Assembly (NCBI RefSeq): GCF_965638725.1
Contig: NC_134952.1
Location: forward strand, 67,609,424 to 67,673,423
DNA length: 64,000 nt
From: Aptenodytes patagonicus
Taxonomy: Eukaryota; Chordata; Aves; Sphenisciformes; Spheniscidae
Direction: 5' to 3'
Under the pieces are notes generated by a model. That model was not told where the DNA came from and searched no databases. It saw only the letters and a list, made by a program, of their open reading frames with translations. The position numbers and the translations under genes are program-made. Shown here piece by piece: positions 52,489-64,000 of this stretch (position 1 is its first letter; the number at the start of each line of letters is the position of its first letter).

Positions 52489-53084
52489 TTTTCTGGAAAT
52501 AAAAAAAAATGGTTGTTTTGTTTATCCTGAAACTTTAAATGGCTTTTGAGTATTCAGGCAGTTTATCTGGAAACAGAGAAAAGGTTTTTGCTGAGCTTTT
52601 TGTGCCCCTAGTGAAGAATCTGTCCTCGTAAATGCAGGAACAAGTGAGTTAGAACAGAATGTTCCTAGCCCTTCACATTGTGCCTTTGGCGTTCTCCATT
52701 TACAGCATTTTAGCTGTGCAAATTGAATTTGTCCTTGAACCATTGTGAAGTATCGTAAGTTAGAAGTTGTGATACTTCAAAACATTAGGATGTCAGACAT
52801 GGTAACTTTGTATTAGAAATATGTAGTTGAAAAATCCGATCTCTGGAATGGCTGCGCAGTAGCACAGCTGATTTTGTTTCAGTGACGTGATTTCAGTTTT
52901 ACAAAGATAATATCCCAGATTAGAATTCAGTCGCCTGTCTGCTGAGAGGAACCACAAGCATATTTCTATCTTAACGATGAAAGAATATTCCTAATGACCT
53001 TTGAAGAGCTGTTGTAATTTGACAGCAGGAAATTATTCTGGCTTTTGAGTACGTGGCAAATATTTTAAAGCAGGCTTTTAAGTG

Positions 53085-53098
53085 GTTTCCTTAGCAAC
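53085..53098 (+). promoter_or_regulatory. RFX X-box-like motif
   Basis: GTTTCCTTAGCAAC fits the X-box pattern GTNNCC-(spacer 2)-RGYAAC. It is within an AT-rich block with no exon nearby. Occupancy is inference. Confidence 0.35.
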
Positions 53099-55719
53099 CA
53101 CTCTTCATTAGAGATCGACACATGCTATTAAGTATCATGCTGGGTTCGGATCAGCTTTGCAATATTAAAGGCACTTGTTTAAAACACTGCCAGGTCATGT
53201 GCAGTTCCTTGCTGTCCAACGGCCCTGGAGCGTAGAGGGAATCTCGCCGCCTGCCAGACTTTTTTCCAGGCACGCAAGGACACACCTCTTGGTGGTGAGC
53301 TAGCATAGGCGCCCTGATGGGTGGAGGAGCTGGCCCCACTCACTATTGGCTGCTCTCTCATCCAGCGACTGTTAGGAATGGGGGGGGTTATTTCTCATTC
53401 ACCTACCCCTCCGCCCCCGGCCCCAAGAAAATGCTAGTGACTTGTGATTCCCTTTTAAAGAGGTATCAAGCACAGCTCTTAACTGAGCACAGCTTGTATT
53501 CTTTTTTGTCTTTTATCTCAAGTGTCCGGGGCATCAGATAATTTATCCTTTGATCCCATATTCAGTGTTTATGATCAACAGGAATGTAAAGCCATTAGCA
53601 GGGTTAATGGTGGAGAAGCCGGGAGGTGTCATTAATATAAAGAAGCACCTCTTCTGCTCTCCTCCAAAGCTTTACAGTTATTTATTTATTCTGATTTGGA
53701 TTGCCTTCCCTATTTGCTATGGACATCTGGGATTTAAGGCAGCTTTAGCAGAACTGACCTGAGAATCTTAAAGAAAACAAATGCTGCTCAGGGGAAATGT
53801 GTTTAACAGTGATCCTAATGGAGGGCATTCGCCTGGCATTTGTCATCAGCCCTGTGAGAGCCTGACTGGATGACCCAGCAGCACTGGGGTCTCTGGGGGC
53901 AGACTTCTCTCTGTTTCTGACTGGAAGGTCAGAGCTTGTTGCTGCCGCCATAGAGTAGGAAGGAGTAAGAGTCATTTTCTCCTGATGCCTTCTCACTTTG
54001 TGCCTTTGTTACCTTGGGATTTGGTTGCTGCAAAGCCTCTATGTGAGGCTTCTCTCTAAAACTGTTCAGAGGCACAGAGGCAGACCTAGCGTAGCACGTG
54101 AAAGCTGCCCGCTGTGCCCGCAGCACATACAGCGCTGAGTACGGTGAGTTCTTTTGCTCTGCCCTGGCACCCAGGAGGTCTGGGTTTCTGTGTGCGGTGG
54201 GAAATGCCAAGTCCTACCGATAGACTCCTAAATGAATTAATCAGGGTGTTGCTTTGAGAGACAGGCAGCTTCTCTGGCTTCTGTGCCTGAGCTAAAATTG
54301 GAGCAGATATTCAAGAGGGAAGAAGAGGGACTGCCAGTGCCTGCGTCTCTGACAGTCACTGCATTGTTGGTCTGAAATAGCCCATGTCTGTTGACCTTCA
54401 GAGCCTGGCTGTGGTGGCCTTTTTCGGGCGACTTGGAAAATACAGTGGTAAAGTGAGGTAATCCCTGACAAGCATCCTTTAAGAGTAAGAGTATTCTGAT
54501 ACTTGCGTTTCTTTAGGTAAGCCTGCTCTGTAGGAATATCTTCTTGCTTGGCCATGCTTTTCTTTCTGTAACTCTCAAGAGAAAGGCTTTTCTAGAACTT
54601 ACACAGAAAAAGAGAGTGCTTTTTGACAGTGGTTGCTACTTTGTATTTGTGGTTTTGAAGGCAGAAATCAGCGGAAGTTTCTGAAGGTAGAAATCATGCA
54701 GAAATCAGCTCATGCATGACCCAGTCTGTGACATTATTGTACTTAACAGCAGTTTTTATTTCCTGTTGATGCTGTACTCATCTTTGCTTAGTTGTTAATA
54801 CAGCCACTGCCTGCTATTATGAAAAGGGTTACTACTTCATCCTAAGAGCAAACAAGAAGAATGGGATAATAGGCATTCAGCGTTATAAATCCATGCCTCT
54901 TCTGTAAGACAAGAACTGAGGCAATATTCAAGTTAAAATGTGTGTTTGTAAAAAACCAAAAAGCACAGGGCCCGCATGCAAAATGAAATCCTGTAGCATC
55001 ATTTTGTAATGTAGATGATTTCATGAAATCTTGTGTTTACAAGTGAACCTGTCAGCTTATAGGGTCTGCCCAAAGCATACGGAAACTTCTGAGAATCCTC
55101 ATGTTGACTTAATGTGGACTGCATTGGGTCCACAGGAAGATGGATGTGTTCAAAATCATGTCCAGCATTGAACAAAAGCTTCAGCAGTGTATCATCTTTG
55201 TTTTTGGCATGAGAGCGTCATGTAGAAATACCGTGTGTAAGCAACATACTGCTGCATTCAATGTGTGATCTTTGCCTACTTTGCCATCTACTTTCTGTAT
55301 GGGCCCATTACAGTTAGTGGGAATCTGGGGTGCGGCATAGTTGCTGTGATTCTGCACTTGCAGACTATCTGCTGCTGACATCTTCTGCCATTTTTTGTTA
55401 TTTTAAAACTCAGATCAGTTTAGCGCATGAATCGGATGGATTATCCCTGGACAACAGGGTGGATGGTAGGGACAAACAGCCAGATGCACATGGAGTAAGG
55501 ATGCTGAGAACAACCAGAACTGAGTCTACCGCTGAGAGAATATTTATGGGGAATTGCACTTTTTACTGATTAAGGTAAGATGCATAAACTGGTTATTTTG
55601 TCGGTTCAGTTGCAATGACGGAACTCTTTTTTCTAGGATATCAGAGGTGTGAAGCATTAACATAAAGCTCTTTCAGTGAGATGACCCAAGCCTGTGGCTG
55701 AGTCCTCGCTTTACTTCAT

Positions 55720-55815
55720 AGTCATGGCTTTGTCTCCGCTTCTCATCTGCAAAGTGAGGGCAAGAAGACTTCTCAGCATCAGTGGGAGTGTTGCGAGAGT
55801 GATCACAGGAGCAGT
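55720..55815 (+). mobile_element. MIR-like SINE fragment
   Basis: CTCATCTGCAAAGTGAGGGC, then AAGACTTCTCAGCATCAGTG and GGAGTGTTGCGAGAGTGATC resemble the MIR 3' half ('ctcatctgtaaaatgagg... cctacctca.agggttgttgtgagga'). Diverged; judged by eye. Confidence 0.5.
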
Positions 55816-58800
55816 TGTGATGAGTTCAGCAGAGGCTGGACTAGCTCCTGGGCTAGCTGTCGAGGGGGGTACCGGTCCACAAGCAGTGTAAGGCTGAGCA
55901 GCCAGCTCATTACTGCGTTGCATGTAACTCCATATATTGTCAGCATTGTGCGTAGCTAATATGAAGCTTTGTGGAAATGTGAGGGCACCTTCCTTGCCAC
56001 TGTCGGTTTCCTTCAAGAACTGAAGAGGATTATAGGAGTGCCCTGTCTAACATGTATGGCTGCCCTCTGTTTGGGCTGCCTGGAGCACCAGCATTTGTGC
56101 TGATCCTTCCCTGGTGCCCACTGACACAAAACTGCCCCAGCCTTCTCCAGCTGTGGCCAGACAGACAACCCTTTCCTGTTAGAAGGGCATACTGTCACAT
56201 GGAAAAAACTGACAAAAGGGAGCTGCTCTCATCCTGATGGATGACAGTGAGCAGGGATTAGCTTGGGATTTATTCCGAGTGGCCTTCTGTGCAGTGCCAA
56301 AGACGATGGTCTTCCAGGTCTTCAAGGTGTTACGGTAATTGTGGTAGTAAGTAACAATGATTGTTTATAGGCAAATAAATTCCTGAAAATGTTTCAAAGC
56401 TGGAAGGATTTGCTGATGGCTAGGCCAAGTCATCAATCCCCATGCAGTTAGTTACTTTTCTACAGAAACATTTCACTATTTTCAGAAGATCAGTTTCATC
56501 TTCAAAAATGCATCTTCAGCTTCAGGTTCAAATCCTGCACTGATGCAAGAGAGCACACAGCTCAGCTGAAATCAACAGGACTCCATCCCCGTACCTCAGC
56601 AGTAAATTAATCCCGCTTCTGCCTTTTCACCCAGTCTCTTCAGCACAAAGAAACAAATTACATTGTCAGCATTTGAAGGAAAAGGCCTGTTTAGTTTTCA
56701 GGGCAACACAATACAGGGAGAGGAAAGAGATAATATTTGCATTTAGCCTCGTTCAAGGAGTGGAGGTGCCATGGTTACACTGTTAAATGTCATGTTGTGC
56801 TTACTCCGCTTGCATCTATTCACCTGAGCAGGGTTAATTATCTAGGATGACATTTAGGAATATTATTTGAATATTTTCAAGAGCAAGTGGAGGGTAATTC
56901 AGAAGCCGGTTTTGAAAAGAGTTGCACATACGATAGTAAGTATTGATGAAAACAAAAATGAAGAATGGCTCCTTAATTCTTGGCTCCACTGTGACAAGAG
57001 GTGGCAGAGCTTACCTGTTTTTTGCATCTAGCTAAGGGAATGCTAATTTCAAGGAAGTAAGCACATCCTGATTCAGTCTGTCACCTATTGTATTCTAAAT
57101 CTGGGCAAGCCTGGCCCAGATGTAGTCCTGGGCGAATACCGAAATGCCGGAGGTTATTTGATTGGTTGGGAATACCTGCGTAAACAGAAGTGTTCCCTCG
57201 CGGGTTCTCACAGGTCCTAACTCCATGCGCCTTGGGTCTCTGCTCCTGGAAACCCTTGTGAGCTGTTCGGCCCGTTCTGTCTTTGCCTTCCAGGTGAGTC
57301 ATTTTGTGCAGTTGCATCTGCGCATGATTATGTTCTCTCTCTCATTTGGAGTTTCAGGTTGTCCCCAGCCTGTATTTAAGATCTCATCTTTTTCTACGCC
57401 ACTGTGAAACAACAGTTTTTCTAATATGGCTTGATCCATGTATTGAAATAAGCAAAAACATGTTTTATGCTGGGTGCCACAAATAAGAAAATGCATGAAT
57501 GAGTTGGCCCACATTCAGGTAAGATCTTGGAGAGGTGCAGGATGTATGGAAATGCAACCATTCTTTAGTGAAACACAGTACTGTCAGGCACATCCAGTGT
57601 ATCTTGCTCAACTGTAAGTATAATGCTTTTATTTAGCGCTTGAGTCCACAAGCCATGATGCTTCTTCAACAATGTACTTCCATGGGGAATTAACGACACT
57701 CAGTACCTCCTGTTTTTTTCCAGAGCTTTCTTTTTTTTGTGGGGGTGGGGGGAGTCATCTCATAGCAATGAAATCAATGAGAATTTTCTTATTGACACCA
57801 GTAAAGTTTTTACTGTAGAACAGAACCAGCCAGAATGCTCCATGAAAGTACATTTAACTTTTATTAGATCTCCCCCCTCTCCAGCCCCATTTCCTTCCTC
57901 CCTGCGATCATCATGCTCCGGCTGTGGTTGGACAAAGTTCCCTCTTACACAGAGCAGAGTGCGTTGCGGTTGCGCCTTGCCATCACCACCGTTGTTTGAG
58001 GATTTACAGGGTCTGTTTTTAAATGCCCTTGCAACAAACAGAAACATGTACACGTGCTGCTTCTGAATTAACAGCTGTCAATCCTAAATCACAGTGTGAA
58101 CAGTGAATGAGATGCTAGAGTGCAGAGTGCATCTTTTCCAATATGCTGCTTTAGGTCTGGGCTGAAACTGCAGAGCTGGAGCAGAGGATCCTTTCCACAT
58201 GCTGCAGCGTCCCTAAGCTGACTCTGGGCAGCTGAGATGGAAACCCAGCCGTTCCCCGACATCTCTGCAGGGGCTGATAACCAGTACTCCAGGCACACAG
58301 GAGACACGGACCCTGGGTCTTCATTTCAGGGGAGCTAAGACCAGAAGACCAGCTGTTGGGGTCACCATTAATACCCTGTTCAAGGTAAGTTGAGTTGTCT
58401 GCTGTTTCTGCAAGATTTATACCTCCTCTTCTCCACAGGCGCCTCTTGTCTCTTTTTGCTTGGCCTTTGCACTGTCTGAGGCCTCCACTTAGCACAGCAG
58501 TCACCTGTTTCTGAATTCAGTATATTACTGCGTGAGCCTTTGGAAAAGCAGCATTTTCAGACTAACTCACTCATTTTAAACGGCACATTGTTAAACGTTG
58601 CTTATCACTTGTTGACCACATAGGAACACCTGACCTTTGCACAAACTACATTCAAAATATTTGGCAAAGCCATACAAAATATTATCCTTATTTCTTACTG
58701 GAATTTCTAAAACATCTGACCAGAAACAACATAAGGGAAATGGAAATTAACAGGACTGCAACACGACCTGCACGGTAAAATGTCACTTATTGCAGACAGT

Positions 58801-61800
58801 ATGATACCATCTTCTTTCAATGAATGCTTTGATGCATAAGAAAAGGCAGAGTGCCCAGTACAACACAATATACATCAGCAGCAGTAAATTTAGTTTGTCT
58901 CAAAGGGCAAGGTAATGCACTTAAGTAATTCTGTAGTGCAGCAAAGTTGAATTTCACAGACCTCAGTCTATGACAGTAAGAAATCAAGACATGAGACACC
59001 TGTTGCAGATGGCCCAGCTCCTTGTTGGGCACTTTCCCAACATGTATAAATCAGGGAGGCGGGGGTATCAGTTACAGGTGGACAATCCAGCTGACAGGAC
59101 AGACCTTCATATGCTTCGAAGGCAAACGCAATGAGTAGCTGTAACACATCTGATATAGCTTTATGTCTGTGCATACATCTACATAATAATATGAAACGGA
59201 TTCAAGTGACTATAATATCCAACCAATGAAAGCACAAGCAGCTTCAACAAATGTTCACAATATTATTTTCAAGATTTTAAGACTCATCCCTATATCTGAA
59301 TTCAATTTCTGACTTACTCTCTGACAAATCTAAAAGAAAGGTCCAATATTAGTAAACTGTAGAAAAGAAACAGGGAAATATAACCTCCAGCAACGTGTTA
59401 TGATGATGATTCGTAAGCTGGTGTCTTGATTTATACCTTGATAAAGATTTAATTGCCTGACACCAAGAAAACCTGTCTGTCGTGCTGTGCAGGTGTTTAT
59501 CTGAAATGACTAGATTGCTGTGGAGGTGTTCAGGTAACTTACCCATTTGGTTTTATTTGCAGGCTTGATGGGTGAAGATGTTGCCTTTTGGTTTTCACAT
59601 TGTGTCTCTTCTCAGGTGCTAAAGGAGAGTAGGTTTGGTTAGGACACTGTGGTTAGGGGACGGACGTCCTTGCACCTTCTTCTCAAGAATTGGGGCTTTT
59701 CATAGAACCAGGCGTAGAATTACAAATGCAGGACCACGGTGGCATTGAGTCAGCTTTTCATCATGTGCCTCCTTACCCCTTCAGCAAGTGTTCCCTGGCT
59801 AGTCTGAAGGTTGGTCCAGTCATTGGCACTTCACCAAAACGAGACTGCTGGGTTTACCAGCAGTCTGAGGGCAAAGCAGTGCTACAGCCACACGCTTCAC
59901 GCCTTTGGACAACACCAGCTCACCGCCCACCTCTTTAAATGTACTGCAATCAAAATCGCAGTTTATGGGAAGTATTTTATGGGAAGACTGTTTGAAGACA
60001 AAAGTGCCTTGACAAGGAAGAAAGCAAAAACCACCCAAAGGCCAGACTAAGGGGTATCTGAGTATTTGCAGCTCGTACACACTTGGGCAATAGCAAAAGC
60101 TGAGGGTGAGATGGCAGATGGGCTGCAAAGTTATTCTAATGCCCTTTCCCTGAATCATCACATGGGCAACAATCTGTCTCCCCACAGAGCTATCCTCCCT
60201 TGTGCCCTTATCTGTACAGGGAGTCATCGCCTGCTTTGTTGGAAACACAGTATTTTTGTCAATGCATTACTCAATGACATAATTACTTTTGTGTCTTGCT
60301 GCTAGTCGTCGGGACCAGCTCTGAAAACAGCAGTTCTTCTAAGACGTGTGTCTGCTCATCTGCCTTCCTCGTTCCCAGCGAGAATCCAAAGGGTGCATTA
60401 AATATAACCTCGGACTCTGGTACAAAAATAAATCATGTAACATGAGCTGCATGTCAGTTAAATAAGTAAGTCATGTTGCAATTTCTATTGCACCAATTCG
60501 TATTAGAAAGTATTTTCCTTTTATTGAAAAGACTCTGCAAATGCAAACTCCACAAAGAAAAAGAGCACAAAGCACGAGTACCGGCCAAGTCCTGCTGAGA
60601 CTCTCTGCAGCCCGTGGGTGACAGATGAGGTCTTTGCTGTTGCATGCCATGCCTCACCAGGGTTGTGGTTTCCCCCCAACAGCAGCTCTCATAGGGATTG
60701 GCTGTACAGTGCCACAGGAGCCAACAGTTGGAAAACTCATTTTTAAATTCCCTGCTCCAGTTTGGTCTCTGAGGGAAACCCCCAGGGTGGTGCTGGAGTA
60801 GCGCTGCCCGCAAGCAGGAGTAGTTCAGGTATCTGGGTTCCCCAGATATCCCACTCTTAGACAACTCTGCCTCAGCAAAACCTGTGCTTCAGGTCTGCAT
60901 CTGTGCAAGGGCAATCATTAGACTTTCTACTGCCCCAAGCAAGGTGGCTTCACCAGAGACTGTAAGAAGCAGAGGTATTCCTGTCCACTGGGGCACCCAA
61001 GTACAGTAGGCAGGCCGCTTCACACCGCCCATCCTGGGACGTGCTCAGCCTGTCCTACGGGGACAGGCAGACCAAGTCAGGTAGCAGAACGCTTGAGATC
61101 GGCTCAAGGCTTGCTGAAAACTCCTGGGCGAGCCAAGTCCAAAAGAGAGAGTCAGAGACTGCCTGCTCACTCTTACCTGTGTGAGCTGATTTTTTTGAGG
61201 CACTCAAACGTGTTTTTACTTCCTTGGGCTTCCTGTGCGAAGGGAAGATGTCCAGTGTTTGCTGACACTGCTGGCCACTGCTTCACTGAACCGGGATTCA
61301 TTTCGTGATCAGTTTTGCAAGCCTGGGGAGAAGCGGTATTGTGCATTGACCTGCTCTTGCTGCTCTTCAGGTGCAGCAGAAACATCCCTGATGTTCAGCA
61401 GCAATGCTTTTTGATGGCACCAGGGCCTTGGACCATTGCCTGGGTAAGTGCCAGCCCAGTCAGCGAGTCATTTGCCTTTGGGTTTGGGTTCTCCTAGAAG
61501 ATGATTACTTGTCTAGTGCTTGAAACCGAGATTCTTCTCTGGGATATTTTGATGTAAACGTTTGACTTTGTAGAAGTCCAGTATTGTTCTCCTCCTTCAG
61601 GGCAGCTGGAGGTGGTGCAAGTCCTCCCTGAGGGGAGCCAGACCATGATTTCTCCTCAGCATAGTTGCCTGCTGCAGAACCACAAGAGGAGAAAGTCTGT
61701 AACTTGCGGTATTTCTGCTCCATCTCTTAAAGAAGGAATTACTCAAACTCATTAAAAAATATTACAGAGGTAAAACTACCTAGCTCATAGGCCCTTTCAT

Positions 61801-61824
61801 TTCCTACTCTAATAACTTGGACTC

Positions 61825-61851
61825 TTTTTTTTTTTTTTAAAAAAAAAAAAA
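61825..61851. repeat. T14/A13 inverted homopolymer
   Basis: Fourteen T followed directly by thirteen A, a near-perfect palindrome of homopolymers. It may be two old poly(A) tails joined head to head or simple slippage. Confidence 0.8.
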
Positions 61852-64000
61852 GCTAACACCACTAGGTGATCACTTGTGAATTTTTGTATTTCCATGGAAC
61901 ATGCATGCAAAAAGCCCAGCTGATGATGATTTCCACCAAAAGGTTTGAAATAAAATCCTGGCTTTGGTAGTAAATTAGCATTTTTGGCACTCTATAAAAA
62001 TCCCAAATGTTTAAAAAGTCACAGAATCCATGATTACTGTAACAAACCCTAAGTACTGCTAATCATAGCGGTAATGAGGTTTTAATATTAAAATCTCTCT
62101 GGCAGATAGGTTGGGGAGGAAGGGGTATGTTACCTGTGTGTGCTGAGATGGTGCATTGTGTTACACGCTCCCAAGATTCTCACTTGTTTTTTGTTTCACA
62201 AATTAAAGATGCGTGCCAGCTTTTCTCTGCCTCTTTACAGAGAAATTTGATGTCTTTTTCGAAAAGACATTTTAATTGGATGGAAATTACTGGGCGCACT
62301 ATAGGGGACAAATAGTTCAAACCTGTGGCCTGTATCATGCAGGCTTTTTGGGTCCACATTGAACAACCCGTGGATAGCCGGAGAGGGAGCCTGCTTCCTA
62401 GTCCAACAGTGGCTTCAGTTGAACTGCAACTCGGTAACGAAGGAGGAAAAACAGTACTCGCAGCACTTGCTGTGCTCTTAGCCCTTATGCCTCCTAGGTG
62501 GGAAACTTACTCCTGGTCTGTATGTCTTGCTGTGTTTTCAGTGTGAGGTCGCATGCCCTGTGTTAAGCCAAATGAACAGCTCAGTGCTGTGCCATGCCCC
62601 ACGGAGAAAAGTACTCCTTTCTGACTAGAGATGCAAACTACTGTGCTGGGAAGTGGTACGCTGATGTTGAGTCGAGCAGCCTTTTCAGCATTACAAAGCC
62701 TCACTGGGCAAATAAACATCAGTCGAGCTGCCTACGAATCAGGGTTGACTGGGCATTTCTGTACCACGTGGGCTCTGGACTCGTAGGCTAGCAGCCTAGA
62801 GCTTCCTTGATAGAGCCTCCAAGACTCATGTAGGCTGATGGCACATGGTCATGAAACAGACCTGCTGAGAAAGGGGAGGGTTGCACACCGGCTGGTGGTT
62901 GCTGACTGGATCACACTCATCCTGGAGAAAACAGTCCAGGAGAAAGACACGCTGACGCCATCACGCCTTCAGATGAAGGTTTCCATACGGGTGGACCAGG
63001 CTAGGTCTTCATTTTGAGATTAAAAAGATTTCCTGGCCTGAAGAAATGCGGCATTTCACTCCATACAGATGTGCTGAGATGGACTGTTAGGGGTCATTAA
63101 TACACACCTACCAGCCATTTTTATTTTAAGAATATCAAGTAGTACTGGTACCTACCACCTGTGGTTATTTTCTATCTTTTTTTATGGAATAGGTTGAAAA
63201 AGGTTTCCTTCTCTGGACTACAGGCCCAAAGCCATCCTCACAGGTGCGAGGAGGCTGGAATACCGTGCCAACCCCTGGAGATGTAGGTTTGACCCAGAAG
63301 CATAGAACCCTGTATCGCACCCAGTACTAGCAAGTACTGGTCTAAAGACAGGTGAGTGCAAGATGCTGTGTCACCTGGGAAGAAGCTACTTGAAGGTCAG
63401 CTGCTGCATGGTGACCTCTGTGTGCAGGCTTTCTGGTCTGTGGGAGGCACGTGCAGGGTCCGCATCCCAACACAGCTGGCTCACGAAGAGAAGAGAAAGC
63501 TGTGGTAAGCCCCAAAAGTTGCTTGGATGGCACACCTTGCGCTGCCTGCTTTATGGAAGAAAGGTGGAGAACAAAACTCCACAGTGAGTAAAGTAACAGG
63601 ACAGAAACAACACTGCAGTGCTCCTGCAGCATTCTGGTGTGCTTCTGTAGCAAGCAGCAGTTTATAAAGCACTTGATACTCTAGTAGAAACAGGAATTTT
63701 TCAACGCCTTAGATGGGAAAGGGACTAAGACCATAATAGTAAGTTGATTTAAATATCTCAGGGTAATTACCATGTAAGAACTGCCTTTAGCGCTGTAACA
63801 CTTGTCTGCCTTGCTTAGGTATTCTGAAGGAAAAAAGAAATAGCTGAGACGCTGCTTTTCTGCAGTGCTTCCCTAGTATGCCAGAGCAAGCTTTCTCAGT
63901 AACTTGTTAATGTAGGACGAAAAGCAGCATCTTTCTTTCTGAGAGACCAGGCTGTATTTATTTCCCTTAATGCTATCCCTTAGTACTTGAGCTATGTGGC

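Larger units (their letters stand above)
52489..64000. other. Non-genic stretch to the end of the window
   Basis: No exon or RNA gene recognised on either strand; the 60-140 codon frames are scattered and unrelated to known proteins. It contains a MIR-like fragment (55720-55815), an RFX X-box-like motif (53085-53098) and a T14/A13 inverted homopolymer (61825-61851). Unannotated distal regulatory sequence or a very large intron cannot be excluded. Confidence 0.55.

Noticed and set aside
48481-64000. A HERC-family gene or ABCG2, expected from human neighbours of PPM1K.
   Set aside because: No RCC1-repeat, HECT or ABC transporter motif appears in any frame.

Overview
This is vertebrate nuclear DNA, most likely from a bird and probably a neoavian rather than a chicken relative. 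The evidence is intron-split genes with close vertebrate homologues, compact introns, a CR1-type 3' tail, two related copies of what looks like a neoavian endogenous-retrovirus LTR, and a CpG-island promoter. The species call is inference, since no database could be searched. There is no operon, CRISPR array, plasmid or phage feature.

Region 1 (1 to about 23.1 kb, + strand) is the 3' part of WDFY3 (ALFY), the large BEACH/WD40/FYVE scaffold of selective autophagy. Sixteen coding exons (314-19430) join in frame to give the C-terminal 828 residues. They carry the BEACH domain, WD repeats, an acidic/serine-rich linker with the LC3/GABARAP-interacting motif FIFV, and a complete eight-cysteine FYVE finger. 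The first roughly 2,700 residues lie outside the window. A 3'UTR of about 3.6 kb follows, with two long G-runs, two Pumilio-type sites and tandem AATAAA signals near 23.0 kb.

Region 2 (about 23.1-27.5 kb) is a short intergenic gap between two converging genes. I see no gene in it.

Region 3 (about 27.5-48.2 kb, - strand) is PPM1K (PP2Cm), the mitochondrial matrix phosphatase that activates branched-chain ketoacid dehydrogenase. Six coding exons (44134 down to 33103) give a complete 372-residue protein, the human length, with every PP2C metal-site motif intact. The 3'UTR probably runs to an AATAAA signal near 27.53 kb. A non-coding first exon probably ends at a GTAAGG donor at 47811, inside a CpG island (about 47.0-48.5 kb).

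Region 4 (about 48.9-64 kb) has no exon I recognise. It holds old repeats (an internally deleted LTR copy, a MIR-like SINE), a few candidate regulatory motifs, GC-rich blocks with meaningless overlapping ORFs, and a T14/A13 inverted homopolymer.

The two genes are not known to work together; one serves aggregate and selective autophagy, the other mitochondrial amino-acid catabolism. The most notable large-scale point is their tail-to-tail adjacency, because in human they lie megabases apart on chromosome 4q. I found no previously undescribed biological system. The findings are small: candidate regulatory elements, a possible alternative terminal exon, repeat remnants and a possible synteny breakpoint.
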